A DNA stretch of 64,000 nucleotides from Pusillimonas sp044464525 (lineage in GTDB: Bacteria > Pseudomonadota > Gammaproteobacteria > Burkholderiales > Burkholderiaceae_B). The stretch is taken from contig NZ_JBIQLE010000001.1 of assembly GCF_044464525.1 (NCBI RefSeq), positions 207,169-271,168 on the forward strand, written 5' to 3'. Every line of letters begins with the position of its first letter. The stretch's first letter is position 1. Both the position numbers and the translations under genes were made by a program. This document shows, one piece after another, positions 1 to 7,818 of the stretch. The notes beneath the pieces are model-generated. The model had not been told where the DNA came from. It did not search any database and saw only the letters and a program-made list of their open reading frames with translations.

Positions 1-195
1 CAGGATGCCGAAGCGCGCCGAAACAGCCTTGTGTCGGCGGGTGTCACCAATGCTTATGTGGAATCCGCCAATCCCGACGGTAAAACCACTTATCGCTTGC
101 GGGTGGGGCCTTTCTCGACACGCGAGGCCGCGCAGGCGGCCCAGACCCGTCTGCGCTCGCTTGACTACACCACCAGTTTCATCGCCACCCAGTGA
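1..195 (+). CDS. dedD: SPOR-domain protein, C-terminal end (DedD-like), partial
   Basis: The reading frame is open from the first base and encodes about 64 residues before a TGA. The visible part has the SPOR pattern: a Val-Ser-Ala-Gly-Val helix end, an exposed Tyr-Arg-Leu-Arg-Val-Gly-Pro-Phe strand, then an Ala-rich helix with 'REAAQAAQTRLRS'. SPOR domains bind denuded glycan strands at the division septum. The gene lies directly before cvpA and purF, where betaproteobacteria carry a DedD/SPOR gene. The 5' end, presumably with a transmembrane anchor, is outside the window. The family is secure; the symbol rests on context. Confidence 0.75.
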   Translation, partial: QDAEARRNSLVSAGVTNAYVESANPDGKTTYRLRVGPFSTREAAQAAQTRLRSLDYTTSFIATQ

Positions 196-680
196 CAAGC
201 TTCGACTACATCGTGCTGGCCATTGTGGGGGCGTCCGCGCTCCTGGGCCTGCTGCGAGGTTTCGTCAAAGAATTGCTCTCCCTGGTGGCTTACGCGGCGG
301 CATTCGTGGCCGCCATCTGGTGGGGTCCAAGGGTATCCACCTGGCTTGCGGTTTTCATCGAGAACGATCTGCTACGTACCGCCGCCGCCTATGCGGCGGT
401 ATTCATTGTGGTGCTGCTTCTGGTCGGGCTGCTCAACGTTACGCTTGGCGCGCTTATCGATAAGACCGGCCTTACGCCCGCAGACCACGGCATGGGCGCC
501 ATCTTCGGTTTTCTACGGGGCTTGCTGATCGTGCTGGTGCTGGTGGCGCTGGCCGGCTATACCGAGCTGCCACAAGAGCCGTGGTGGCGTGACGCGCGTC
601 TGTCTGGTGCAGCCGAGCAGGGCATCCAGCAAATCAAGCGAATACTGCCGCCTTCACTTGCCTCTTGGCTACCTTACTGA
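192..680 (+). CDS. cvpA: CvpA family inner-membrane protein
   Basis: A 162-residue hydrophobic protein with about four membrane segments. It begins 'MTSFDYIVLAIVGASALLGL' and carries the family's RGFVKELLSL motif after the first segment. The start is GTG at 192, overlapping the TGA of the preceding gene by four bases, so translation is probably coupled. CvpA is needed for colicin V export in E. coli and for envelope stress tolerance; its molecular role is unclear. Position directly before purF is conserved across proteobacteria and supports the call. Confidence 0.88.
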   Translation: MTSFDYIVLAIVGASALLGLLRGFVKELLSLVAYAAAFVAAIWWGPRVSTWLAVFIENDLLRTAAAYAAVFIVVLLLVGLLNVTLGALIDKTGLTPADHGMGAIFGFLRGLLIVLVLVALAGYTELPQEPWWRDARLSGAAEQGIQQIKRILPPSLASWLPY

Positions 681-714
681 TTGTTTAAACAAGGCTTTAA
701 CTAGGAAGCTAAAA

Positions 715-2202
715 ATGTGTGGAATCGTTGGGGTTGCCGGGCATAGTCCCGTCAACCAGGTCATTTACGATAGTTTGCTGCTATTGCAGCATCGAGGCCA
801 GGACGCAGCAGGCATAGCCACTGAACATGACCTTCTTTTCAGCATGTACAAGGCGCATGGCTTGGTGCGCGACGTGTTTCGCACCCGCAATATGCGCACG
901 TTGGGAGGCAACAGCGGGTTGGGCCAGGTGCGCTACCCCACAGCGGGTTCCAGTGACAGCGTCGATGAGGCGCAACCCTTCTATGTGAATGCGCCATTCG
1001 GAATCACCTTCGTCCATAACGGCAACCTGACCAACTGGCGCGAGCTGCGCGAAGAACTCTTCCGCATCGATCGGCGCCACATCAATACCAATTCCGATTC
1101 CGAAGTCTTGCTCAACATTTTTGCGCATGAGCTTCAGCAAGCGGCCAACGGTGTGTCGCTGGATGAGAACGCCGTGTTCGAGACGGTCGAGGCTGTGCAC
1201 AAGCGCGCTCGCGGAGCTTACGCGGTCATCGCACAGATATCCGGCTTCGGCATGGTGGCGTTTCGCGATCCGCATGGAATACGGCCGTTATGTCTGGGAA
1301 AGCTCGAGTCCGAGCAGGGAACAGATTGGATGGTGGCGTCAGAGTCGGTGGCGCTGACCGGCTGCGGGTACTCGTTCGTGCGCGATATCGAGCCTGGCGA
1401 GGCCGTGCTGATCGATGTCGAAGGCAAGGTTTCCAGCAGGCAATGCGCACAATCGACCAGCTTTACTCCCTGTGTATTCGAATACGTTTATTTCGCCCGG
1501 CCTGATTCCCTGATGGATGGGGTATCGATATATTCCGCGCGCCTTAACATGGGCGAGTATCTGGCAAACAACGTGGCCAAGTCGCTGCGGCTGGGCGATA
1601 TCGACGTAGTCATGCCCATACCCGATTCCTCGCGCCCCTCGGCCATGCAACTGGCAGCGCATCTGGGCCTGAACTACCGCGAGGGCTTCATCAAGAACCG
1701 TTACGTGGGGCGCACGTTCATCATGCCCGGGCAAGCCGTGCGCAAGAGGTCGGTGCGGCAAAAGCTCAGCGCCATTGATATGGAGTTTCGCGGCAAGAAC
1801 GTCTTGCTGGTCGACGATTCCATCGTGCGTGGCACTACAAGCCGGCAGATCGTGGACATGGCGCGCGAGGCAGGAGCCAACAAGGTGTATTTTGCTTCGG
1901 CCGCGCCGCCGGTGCGGTTTCCGAACGTGTATGGCATTGACATGCCGACCCAAACCGAACTAATTGCCACGGGACGCAGCACTGAGCAAATTGCGCAAGA
2001 AATCGGAGCGGACGGGTTGGTGTATCAGCGGCTCGAAGATCTTGAGCAGTCAATACGTGATCTGAATCCCGATATGCACCGGTTTGAGTCGTCCTGCTTC
2101 AACGGCGAGTATGTGACCGGGGATATCGATGCCGAGTATTTGGCAAGATTAAGCCAGGCACGCGGAAGTGTTTTGTCCGGCGCCGGCTCTGACGAAAACT
2201 AG
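715..2202 (+). CDS. purF: Amidophosphoribosyltransferase
   Basis: This cytoplasmic enzyme makes 5-phosphoribosylamine from PRPP and glutamine, the first step of purine synthesis. The protein has 495 residues, close to the usual 500. ATG at 715 is chosen because it puts the catalytic cysteine at residue 2 (MCGIVGVAG), as N-terminal nucleophile glutamine amidotransferases require; an upstream in-frame start at 589 would bury it. An AGGAAG ribosome site precedes the ATG. The PRPP-binding motif VLLVDDSIVRGTTSR lies near residues 363-377 in the C-terminal phosphoribosyltransferase domain. It is co-oriented with cvpA. Confidence 0.97.
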   Translation: MCGIVGVAGHSPVNQVIYDSLLLLQHRGQDAAGIATEHDLLFSMYKAHGLVRDVFRTRNMRTLGGNSGLGQVRYPTAGSSDSVDEAQPFYVNAPFGITFVHNGNLTNWRELREELFRIDRRHINTNSDSEVLLNIFAHELQQAANGVSLDENAVFETVEAVHKRARGAYAVIAQISGFGMVAFRDPHGIRPLCLGKLESEQGTDWMVASESVALTGCGYSFVRDIEPGEAVLIDVEGKVSSRQCAQSTSFTPCVFEYVYFARPDSLMDGVSIYSARLNMGEYLANNVAKSLRLGDIDVVMPIPDSSRPSAMQLAAHLGLNYREGFIKNRYVGRTFIMPGQAVRKRSVRQKLSAIDMEFRGKNVLLVDDSIVRGTTSRQIVDMAREAGANKVYFASAAPPVRFPNVYGIDMPTQTELIATGRSTEQIAQEIGADGLVYQRLEDLEQSIRDLNPDMHRFESSCFNGEYVTGDIDAEYLARLSQARGSVLSGAGSDEN

Positions 2203-2260
2203 CAACGAATTCACGATGTAGGAAGATATCTCGAATATTGCTTTACCCTGCTTCATTTGT

Positions 2261-2299
2261 TATGTTCAAATATAAACATAACGTTTATAATTGAACATA
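2261..2299 (+). promoter_or_regulatory. 39 bp palindromic operator over a sigma-70-like promoter
   Basis: Two 17-base arms (2261-2277 and 2283-2299) pair with one mismatch around a five-base centre. The left arm reads TATGTTCAAATATAAAC. A perfect -10 hexamer, TATAAT, sits at 2286-2291 inside the right arm, with a weak -35 (TGTTCA, 2263-2268) in the left arm, 17 bases away. It lies 40 bases before the FAD monooxygenase gene. The layout suits regulation of that gene, probably by one of the nearby IclR proteins; which one is inference. Confidence 0.7.
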
Positions 2300-2338
2300 G
2301 CACTTGTAAGACAATAGACAAACCAAGGGAATAGGGCA

Positions 2339-3472
2339 ATGAACACTCCTCTTATTGGCATTTGTGGCGGTGGCATAGGCGGCTTGGCCGCGGCGATCGC
2401 CTTGCGCAAGCTCGGGCAGCGTGTTGTGGTTTTCGAGCAGGCGCCGCAGTTTGCGCGTGTCGGCGCAGACATCAACCTCACCCCCAACGCCGTGCGGGCG
2501 CTGGATGGCCTGGGTGTGGGCGAGGCCTTGCGTGATACTGCGGCGCGGCCGGCGTTTCGTATCAGTCGCGATGGCTATACCGGCGAAGAGACCTCGCGGT
2601 TGGCGATGTCCAGCGCAGCGGAAGAAAAATACGGCGCGCCGCAGCTTACGATGCATCGCGCCGATCTGTTGACCGCGCTTGAGCGCGCCGTGCCTGCCGA
2701 ATCCATCAAGCTGGGCAAGAAGGCGGTGCGTATTGACCAGGCCGACGGCCGGGTGAATGTGGATTTCGCCGACGGCAGCAGTGAAACGGTTGATGCGCTA
2801 ATTGGAGCCGACGGCATTCATTCAGTGGTACGAACCGCCATGCTGGGGCCCGAGCAGCCGCAGTTCACCGGGGTGGTTGCGTATCGCGCGGTCGTGCCGG
2901 CAGAACGGCTTCAGGGCTGTGTCGATCTTGATTGCTTCACTAAATGGTGGGGCAATCAGCCAGAGGTTCAGATTGTTTCGTTTCCGCTTAACCAAGGCAA
3001 AGACATCTTCATCTTTGCCACCACGCCGCAGCCCGAATGGACGCTCGAGTCCTGGACCGCACCCGGAGACGTCGCCGAGTTGCAAGATATCTATGCCGAT
3101 TTTCACATTGACGCGCGTGCACGGCTCAATGCCTGCACCGAGGTGCTGAAATCGGCCTTATATATTCGCGACCCGTTGCCGCGCTGGCACGAAGGCAACC
3201 TGGTATTGATGGGCGACGCCGCACATCCCATGATGCCTTTCATGGCCCAGGGCGCCGGTCAAGCTGTCGAAGATGCAATAGTATTGGCGCGCTGCATCGC
3301 CGAGCCTGCATTCCAGTCGCTGCAGCAAGCCTGGACGGCTTACCAGGATGCCCGCCTTGAGCGCACCAGCCGCATCCAGATCGCTTCCCGTGGCAATACC
3401 TGGCTTAAAGAGGGTGGCAACGCCGACTGGGTGTACGATTACGACGCCTGGAACGCACCGATAAAGCCGTAA
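2339..3472 (+). CDS. FAD-dependent aromatic monooxygenase, NicC-like
   Basis: A 377-residue class A flavin hydroxylase. Seen: N-terminal Rossmann GxGxxG (GGGIGG, about residue 10), the second FAD motif GADGIHS near 156, and the GD motif GDAAHPMMPFMAQGAGQ near 290. By recalled similarity it resembles 6-hydroxynicotinate 3-monooxygenase (NicC): the SRDGYTGE stretch, the HRADLL region, KWW in the middle and NTWLKEGG...DWVYDYDAW at the end. Such enzymes use NAD(P)H and O2 to hydroxylate, sometimes decarboxylate, an aromatic or pyridine carboxylate. No other nic genes are adjacent, so the substrate is open. An AAGGGA-type ribosome site precedes the ATG. Its stop overlaps the following IclR start (TAATG). 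Confidence 0.85.
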   Translation: MNTPLIGICGGGIGGLAAAIALRKLGQRVVVFEQAPQFARVGADINLTPNAVRALDGLGVGEALRDTAARPAFRISRDGYTGEETSRLAMSSAAEEKYGAPQLTMHRADLLTALERAVPAESIKLGKKAVRIDQADGRVNVDFADGSSETVDALIGADGIHSVVRTAMLGPEQPQFTGVVAYRAVVPAERLQGCVDLDCFTKWWGNQPEVQIVSFPLNQGKDIFIFATTPQPEWTLESWTAPGDVAELQDIYADFHIDARARLNACTEVLKSALYIRDPLPRWHEGNLVLMGDAAHPMMPFMAQGAGQAVEDAIVLARCIAEPAFQSLQQAWTAYQDARLERTSRIQIASRGNTWLKEGGNADWVYDYDAWNAPIKP

Positions 3473-4362
3473 TGCCCAACGCAAAAACTCCTTCACAACC
3501 CACCGACGCCGATCCTTCCGCAGCCGAACACGATGCTTCGAAGGGCTTGGTGAGCCCGGTCATCCGGGGCATGCGCTTGTTGCGATATATCGCTGAAGGC
3601 GGCAACACCACCAACCTTAGCGAGGTGGGCCGGTCGATCGACGTCAATCGGGTTACCGTGATGCGCCTGCTGGCCACCTTGGAGCACGAGGGCCTGATCG
3701 AGCGCCTGCCCCAGGGGGGGCATCGCGTCGGCATGGGTTTGTTGACGCTGTCGGCTTCGGCCTTGGGCTCGGTGGGCCAACTGGATGCGGGGCGGCGCGC
3801 GGTCGAGCAGCTTTCCGGCGACTTGGCGGTATCGGCGTACATGGTGGTTCTTGAAGGGTATTACGTCGTTTATGTGCACCGGGAAATGCCCGAGGGCGGC
3901 TTGGTCAGCCATATCCGTGTCGGCAGCAGGGTGCCGGCGTTCCTGACGGCGCCGGGACGGGCCATGCTGGCCATGCTGCCCGGCGATGAGCTCAAGCGCC
4001 TTTGGGCGGCCTGGCAAGAAGAGTCGTCCCCAGGCGGGGGCGGCCACGAGGATGGCGGCAGGGTCGCCGCCCAGGCCCCGGGGGCCGCCGGCGGCAACCC
4101 CGATGCGCGGATGAATTTTGCTGGCTTCGCCGGCCAGCTCGAAGAGGACGGGCGCCGCGGATGCGCCTGGAGTTTTTCGGGCTACGAGGCGGGCATCAAT
4201 GCTTGCGCGGCGGCGGTCAGTGGGCCGGGCGGCCGGCCCACTGCTGCGCTAAGCGTCGTGGCGCCGCAGCCCTTGTTCGATGCCGACCCGTGGTTGCAAG
4301 AGCGTATGCAGCACAGCGTATTGCGGGCGGCCCGCGAGTTAACCCGCGTGGCGGGAGGCTGA
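3472..4362 (+). CDS. IclR family transcriptional regulator
   Basis: 296 residues. An N-terminal winged helix-turn-helix (about residues 30-85, 'NLSEVGRSIDVNRVTVMRLL') is followed by an IclR effector domain. The start overlaps the stop of the flavin monooxygenase by one base, so the two are co-translated and this is probably its regulator. Residues about 185-215 form a Gly/Ala-rich stretch unlike other IclR proteins, which may be a loop expansion. Its C-terminal end overlaps, convergently, the last 24 bases of the next IclR gene. It is more distant from the other two IclR proteins here than they are from each other. Confidence 0.9.
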   Translation: MPNAKTPSQPTDADPSAAEHDASKGLVSPVIRGMRLLRYIAEGGNTTNLSEVGRSIDVNRVTVMRLLATLEHEGLIERLPQGGHRVGMGLLTLSASALGSVGQLDAGRRAVEQLSGDLAVSAYMVVLEGYYVVYVHREMPEGGLVSHIRVGSRVPAFLTAPGRAMLAMLPGDELKRLWAAWQEESSPGGGGHEDGGRVAAQAPGAAGGNPDARMNFAGFAGQLEEDGRRGCAWSFSGYEAGINACAAAVSGPGGRPTAALSVVAPQPLFDADPWLQERMQHSVLRAARELTRVAGG

Positions 4363-5136
4363 AGCGCCGCCCAGGCATTCAGATAGGTGGGCGGCGGCGG
4401 CCACGACATTGTCCACCAAGGCTTGCCGCTGTGTCTGGGGGATTTTTCCTTCGGGCACGGTGACGCCCAGCGCCGCCGCCACCAGGCCGTCTTGGCTGAA
4501 CACCGGCGCGGCGACGGTGGAGATATTGGGCTCGAAAAAACCTTCGGCGATGATGTGGCCGCGTTTTTTGTCTTCTTGCAAAAAACCGTACAGCGCCTCG
4601 AGCGTGGGCGGCGTATTGGGCCCGTAGGGCCGTAGCGAATCTTCGGGGTAGAGCGCGCGCAGCGCCTCGAAACCGTGGTGGCTGAGCAGGACGCGGCCCA
4701 ACACGGTGGCGTGGGCGGGAAGCCGGGTGCCAATGTGCACCGAACTGGTGAATATGGAGCCGGCCGCGGCTTTTTGCACGTAGACGATGTCGCGGCCGTC
4801 GCGCACGACCAGGTTCGCCGAATAGTCCAGTTCATCGCGAAGCCGCTCGAGGATGGGGCCGCCCAGTTCGGTAAGCGTGAGCGAGGCCAGGTATTCGAAC
4901 CCCAGCTTGAGCACGGCCGTGCCCAATTGGTATTCGCGGCCGTTGACGGCCCGTTCGACGAAGCCGAGCGATTCGAGGGTGACCAGCAAGCGAAATATCG
5001 TGGTGCGCGGCACGTCGAGGCGGCGCGCAAGCTCGGGAGCGGTCAATACGGGGCTTTCGCGCGTGAACTCGCTTAGTATCCTCAAGCCTCTTTCGAGGCC
5101 GGGCACTGAGTATTTGGCGGAGTCTTTGCTGGACAT
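4339..5136 (-). CDS. IclR family transcriptional regulator
   Basis: 265 residues with the PGLERGLRILSEF entry, a winged helix ('LTAPELARRLDVPRTTIFRL') and a ligand-binding IclR domain. The start at 5136 is preferred over an upstream in-frame start at 5265 because it follows an AAAGGT ribosome site and puts the helix at the usual distance from the N-terminus. It is clearly paralogous to the IclR gene at 11903-12736: both share PGLERGLRIL, TVFRL/TIFRL, ESLGFVER and LVVRDGR. It is downstream of, and co-oriented with, the Rieske oxygenase gene, which suggests control of that operon. Confidence 0.9.
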   Translation of the reverse strand: MSSKDSAKYSVPGLERGLRILSEFTRESPVLTAPELARRLDVPRTTIFRLLVTLESLGFVERAVNGREYQLGTAVLKLGFEYLASLTLTELGGPILERLRDELDYSANLVVRDGRDIVYVQKAAAGSIFTSSVHIGTRLPAHATVLGRVLLSHHGFEALRALYPEDSLRPYGPNTPPTLEALYGFLQEDKKRGHIIAEGFFEPNISTVAAPVFSQDGLVAAALGVTVPEGKIPQTQRQALVDNVVAAAAHLSECLGGASASRHAG

Positions 5137-5349
5137 GAACAGACCTTTATTCAATGCCGACACGCGAGCCTGTCGAGATTGCAAAAGGGCGGCAGGCTGC
5201 CTGCGCCGGGTCTCGACAGACCTTGGGTGTGCGGCCTGGACATACAGGCCCGGATGATACTGCATTGGCCGGCGGCGTCATAGTCGAGCCGCCGGAACGC
5301 ATGCGTTCAAGGATGCGGCGGCCCCGGGCGCCGAAGGGCGGCACGCCAC

Positions 5350-5366
5350 CGCCCGCCGGGCGGGCG
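5350..5366 (-). terminator. GC-rich hairpin after the Rieske oxygenase gene
   Basis: Seven-base perfect arms CGCCCGC and GCGGGCG around a three-base loop, 15 bases beyond the stop of the oxygenase gene on its strand. There is no following T-run, so this is a weak or Rho-assisted terminator, or an RNA-stabilising hairpin before the distal IclR gene. Confidence 0.4.
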
Positions 5367-5380
5367 TCTGGTTGTGCGTG

Positions 5381-6397
5381 TCAGTTGTTGCCGGTGAGCT
5401 GCTCTATGGCAAGCTGGCGCATCATGCGGCGCAAGCGGGTTACCGCGACGTCGTGCTGGTACAGGTGCTCGCGCTTGTTGGCGTCGAGTTCCATGACTTC
5501 GAGGATGACGCGATCTTGCTCGACCACATCCCAATGACGGGCTTCGAGGCGGTTCTTGTACAGAAAGCGCCACGAGTCGCGCTGCCATCCCGACACCTTG
5601 CGGTTGCGCCAGAAGAACACAGCCGCCTTGTTGTCGTACATGGGCGTGGCAAAGGCCGCAATGCCGAAGCTGCCGCCGGGGCCGCCGCTTTTGGGGTAGG
5701 GGATGTCCAGGCGTACCCAGTGTATGCCGGTGTCGGCGAACTCGGTCCAGTCGAAGTTGACGTCGCGCTGCTCGGCTTTTTCGAATGAGAAACCGTGCTC
5801 GGTGTCCTTGAGTTCGAACTTGGCCGCACGGGCTCCGGCCGCCATGCTGTGCGACTGCTTGTGCAAGAAGGTGCCGTGCATGGGGTCCATGACGTTGTCC
5901 AGCACATAGCGGTAGTCGCAATCCCACTCGAGATAGCACAGGAATTTTTCGTACTCGTCGGAGCTTAGCTCTTCGGGCAGCGTCAGCGGCGGCGGCTGGT
6001 CGACATTGCGCGGAGAGTTATACAGAAAGAGGGCGCCGTGGGCGTCCTGGACGTGAAACGACAGCGTCGGGCGCGAGCCTTCGAGCTTGCAGCCGGGGTT
6101 TCCGGGAACCGAGATGACGGTGCCGTTACAGCTTACCTCTACGCCGTGGTAGCCGCAGGCGATGCGGTTGCCCAGTGGAACGCCGGCCGAAAGCGGTGCG
6201 CCGCGATGGGGGCAATGGTCTTCGAGGGCGTAGGGCGTGCCGTCGGTGTCGCGCCACAGCACGATCTTGTGGCCGAGGCGGCGCAGGGACACCGGGGTTT
6301 GGCCCACGAAGGAAGAGGGGCAGATGGCGTACCAGCGGTTTTGTATGCCGTTGGCCAGGACTTTTTCTAATTCGACGTCGGTGGGGTTTGTGGTCAT
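5381..6397 (-). CDS. Rieske [2Fe-2S] ring-hydroxylating oxygenase, large subunit
   Basis: 338 residues, the length of the short VanA/Phthalate-4,5-dioxygenase-like oxygenases that act without a small subunit. The Rieske cluster ligands are visible: C62-P-H64 and C81-G-Y-H84. The mononuclear iron site shows D171-x2-H174-x4-H179 (DPMHGTFLH), including the bridging aspartate. Such enzymes use O2 and electrons from a reductase to hydroxylate, dihydroxylate or demethylate aromatic compounds. No dedicated ferredoxin or reductase gene is present in the window, so electrons must come from elsewhere. It follows the 74-residue protein gene by 19 bases and is divergent from the ABC importer. Confidence 0.9.
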   Translation of the reverse strand: MTTNPTDVELEKVLANGIQNRWYAICPSSFVGQTPVSLRRLGHKIVLWRDTDGTPYALEDHCPHRGAPLSAGVPLGNRIACGYHGVEVSCNGTVISVPGNPGCKLEGSRPTLSFHVQDAHGALFLYNSPRNVDQPPPLTLPEELSSDEYEKFLCYLEWDCDYRYVLDNVMDPMHGTFLHKQSHSMAAGARAAKFELKDTEHGFSFEKAEQRDVNFDWTEFADTGIHWVRLDIPYPKSGGPGGSFGIAAFATPMYDNKAAVFFWRNRKVSGWQRDSWRFLYKNRLEARHWDVVEQDRVILEVMELDANKREHLYQHDVAVTRLRRMMRQLAIEQLTGNN

Positions 6398-6416
6398 GGT
6401 GGCTTTCCTTGAGGGT

Positions 6417-6641
6417 TCAGTCGTCGCCCAGGCGCTTGAGTTCGGCAGCGAGCATGTCGGCCGTCCAGAGATGGGATGGCGCTTGGGGCTGGGGACCGTG
6501 GTCGTTCAGGTAGACGACCAAGCCTTCGAGCTCGTCTATGTCGGAGCTGTAAGCGCGTTCCAGCGAATCGCCCAGCAGATTTTCGTAAGCGGTGGGTTCC
6601 CGCTTGCGGGCCTGATGGGGTACCAGATAAAGATTGGACAT
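6417..6641 (-). CDS. Small Rieske-associated protein, possible recombinase-like HTH
   Basis: 74 residues, starting MSNLYLVPHQARKREPTAYE. ATG 6641 is chosen for its strong GGAGGT ribosome site eight bases upstream; the longer frame from 6806 has none and lies in AT-rich promoter DNA. The C-terminal SHLWTADMLAAELKRLG resembles the short 'W-T-x-x-x-V/L' helix of serine-recombinase accessory domains; I recall similar small proteins annotated as recombinase-like HTH beside Rieske genes. No catalytic residues are evident. It is first in an operon with the oxygenase, so a role in regulation or as an oxygenase accessory is inferred. Confidence 0.75.
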   Translation of the reverse strand: MSNLYLVPHQARKREPTAYENLLGDSLERAYSSDIDELEGLVVYLNDHGPQPQAPSHLWTADMLAAELKRLGDD

Positions 6642-6945
6642 TTCTATTGACCTCCGTTTTCTATACGTTCTGCGATGCTTTGGCGTACCCTTATGAAACC
6701 ACAACTTGTTCCATATATTAAACAGCGTTTTATTAATTAAAAGTTTATGGCTACAGCTACCCGTCGAACTATTGGTAGAAACCCTGTATTTCGCTCCATA
6801 AATCAAATAATAAAGGGAAATCCCTAATACAACATGAGTGGGGACGGAATTAAAGTTTGTTTAACAAACAAAACGCTAGTTCATATATAAAACAGATGGG
6901 GCTTGGCACGATGCCCCGTCACCCATAACCAAGGAGCGGTTCCTC
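6642..6945. promoter_or_regulatory. Divergent AT-rich control region of the Rieske and ABC operons
   Basis: A 304 bp gene-free stretch between divergent operons, much richer in A/T than its flanks. For the ABC genes: -35 TTAACA (6861-6866), 17 bp spacer, -10 TATATA (6884-6889). The -35 is embedded in the palindrome GTTTGTT-T-AACAAAC (6855-6869), a plausible operator. Two related motifs are seen: GTTCCATATATTAAACAG (6708-6725) and GTTCATATATAAAACAG (6879-6895), one toward each gene; both resemble the half-site in the 2261-2299 operator. Regulator binding is inference. Confidence 0.65.
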
Positions 6946-7734
6946 ATGGTTGAAATCGAATTCAGAAACGTCGGCAAATCCTTCCCCGATCCCAAGACCG
7001 GCGAACTGCGCGCCGCCGTCACCGATATTTCGCTGTCCATCGCCAAGGGCGAGGTCGTGTCCATCATCGGCCCGTCGGGTTGTGGCAAAAGCACCTTGCT
7101 CAATATGGGTTCCGGCCTGTATTCCCCCACCTCGGGCGAAGTCTATCTGGCGGGCAAGCGGGTCACCAAGCCCGTGCGCGAAGTGGCCTTCATGCTGCAA
7201 AAAGATCTGCTCATGCAATGGCGCACCATCGAAGACAACGTGGCGCTGGGGCTTGAGATCGCGGGCGTGTCAAAGGCGGAGCGGCTCAAAATCTCTCACG
7301 AGCTGCTGCGCAAATGCCATCTCAAGGGCTACGAAAAAAACTACCCTCATCAGCTGTCGGGCGGCATGCGCCAGCGCGCGGCGTTGGCGCGCACGCTGGC
7401 GGTCGATCCGCAGGTGATGCTGCTTGATGAGCCTTTTTCGGCGCTCGACGCCCAGACCAAAATGATCCTCCAGCAAGATCTGGCCCAGACGCTGGCCGAA
7501 AACGGCAAAACCGCCCTGTTCATCACCCACGACCTGGTCGAGGCCATCGCCTTGTCCGACCGGCTGCTGGTCATGAGCGAAAGGCCGGGCTCCATCATCG
7601 AAGAAATCACCGTCGATCTGCCGTTGCGCGACAACCCGCTGCAGCGACGCAAGCTTCCCGAGATCGGTCCCCTGCAGGGGCGACTGATGGATCTACTGAA
7701 AATCGGCAAGGAAGAAGACGCCGCAGTGCATTGA
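6946..7734 (+). CDS. ABC transporter ATP-binding protein (NitT/TauT family)
   Basis: 262 residues. Walker A is GPSGCGKST, the signature is LSGGMRQRAALA, Walker B is VMLLDEPFSALD, and the switch histidine lies in FITHDLVEA. These place it with SsuB/TauB/NrtD-type ATPases that energise importers for sulfonates, nitrate, thiamine precursors or aromatic acids. It is first in a plus-strand operon with the binding protein and permease; some family members import phthalate-like acids, which would fit the catabolic genes around it. The ribosome site AAGGAG lies about 10 bases before the ATG. Confidence 0.92.
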   Translation: MVEIEFRNVGKSFPDPKTGELRAAVTDISLSIAKGEVVSIIGPSGCGKSTLLNMGSGLYSPTSGEVYLAGKRVTKPVREVAFMLQKDLLMQWRTIEDNVALGLEIAGVSKAERLKISHELLRKCHLKGYEKNYPHQLSGGMRQRAALARTLAVDPQVMLLDEPFSALDAQTKMILQQDLAQTLAENGKTALFITHDLVEAIALSDRLLVMSERPGSIIEEITVDLPLRDNPLQRRKLPEIGPLQGRLMDLLKIGKEEDAAVH

Positions 7735-7818
7735 TTCCAACCCGTATGCGCGAAGTACCGTCGTACCAGCCTCACGGCAATTCCACCACATAAAAAACAC
7801 CAGACTCAGGAGAACATA

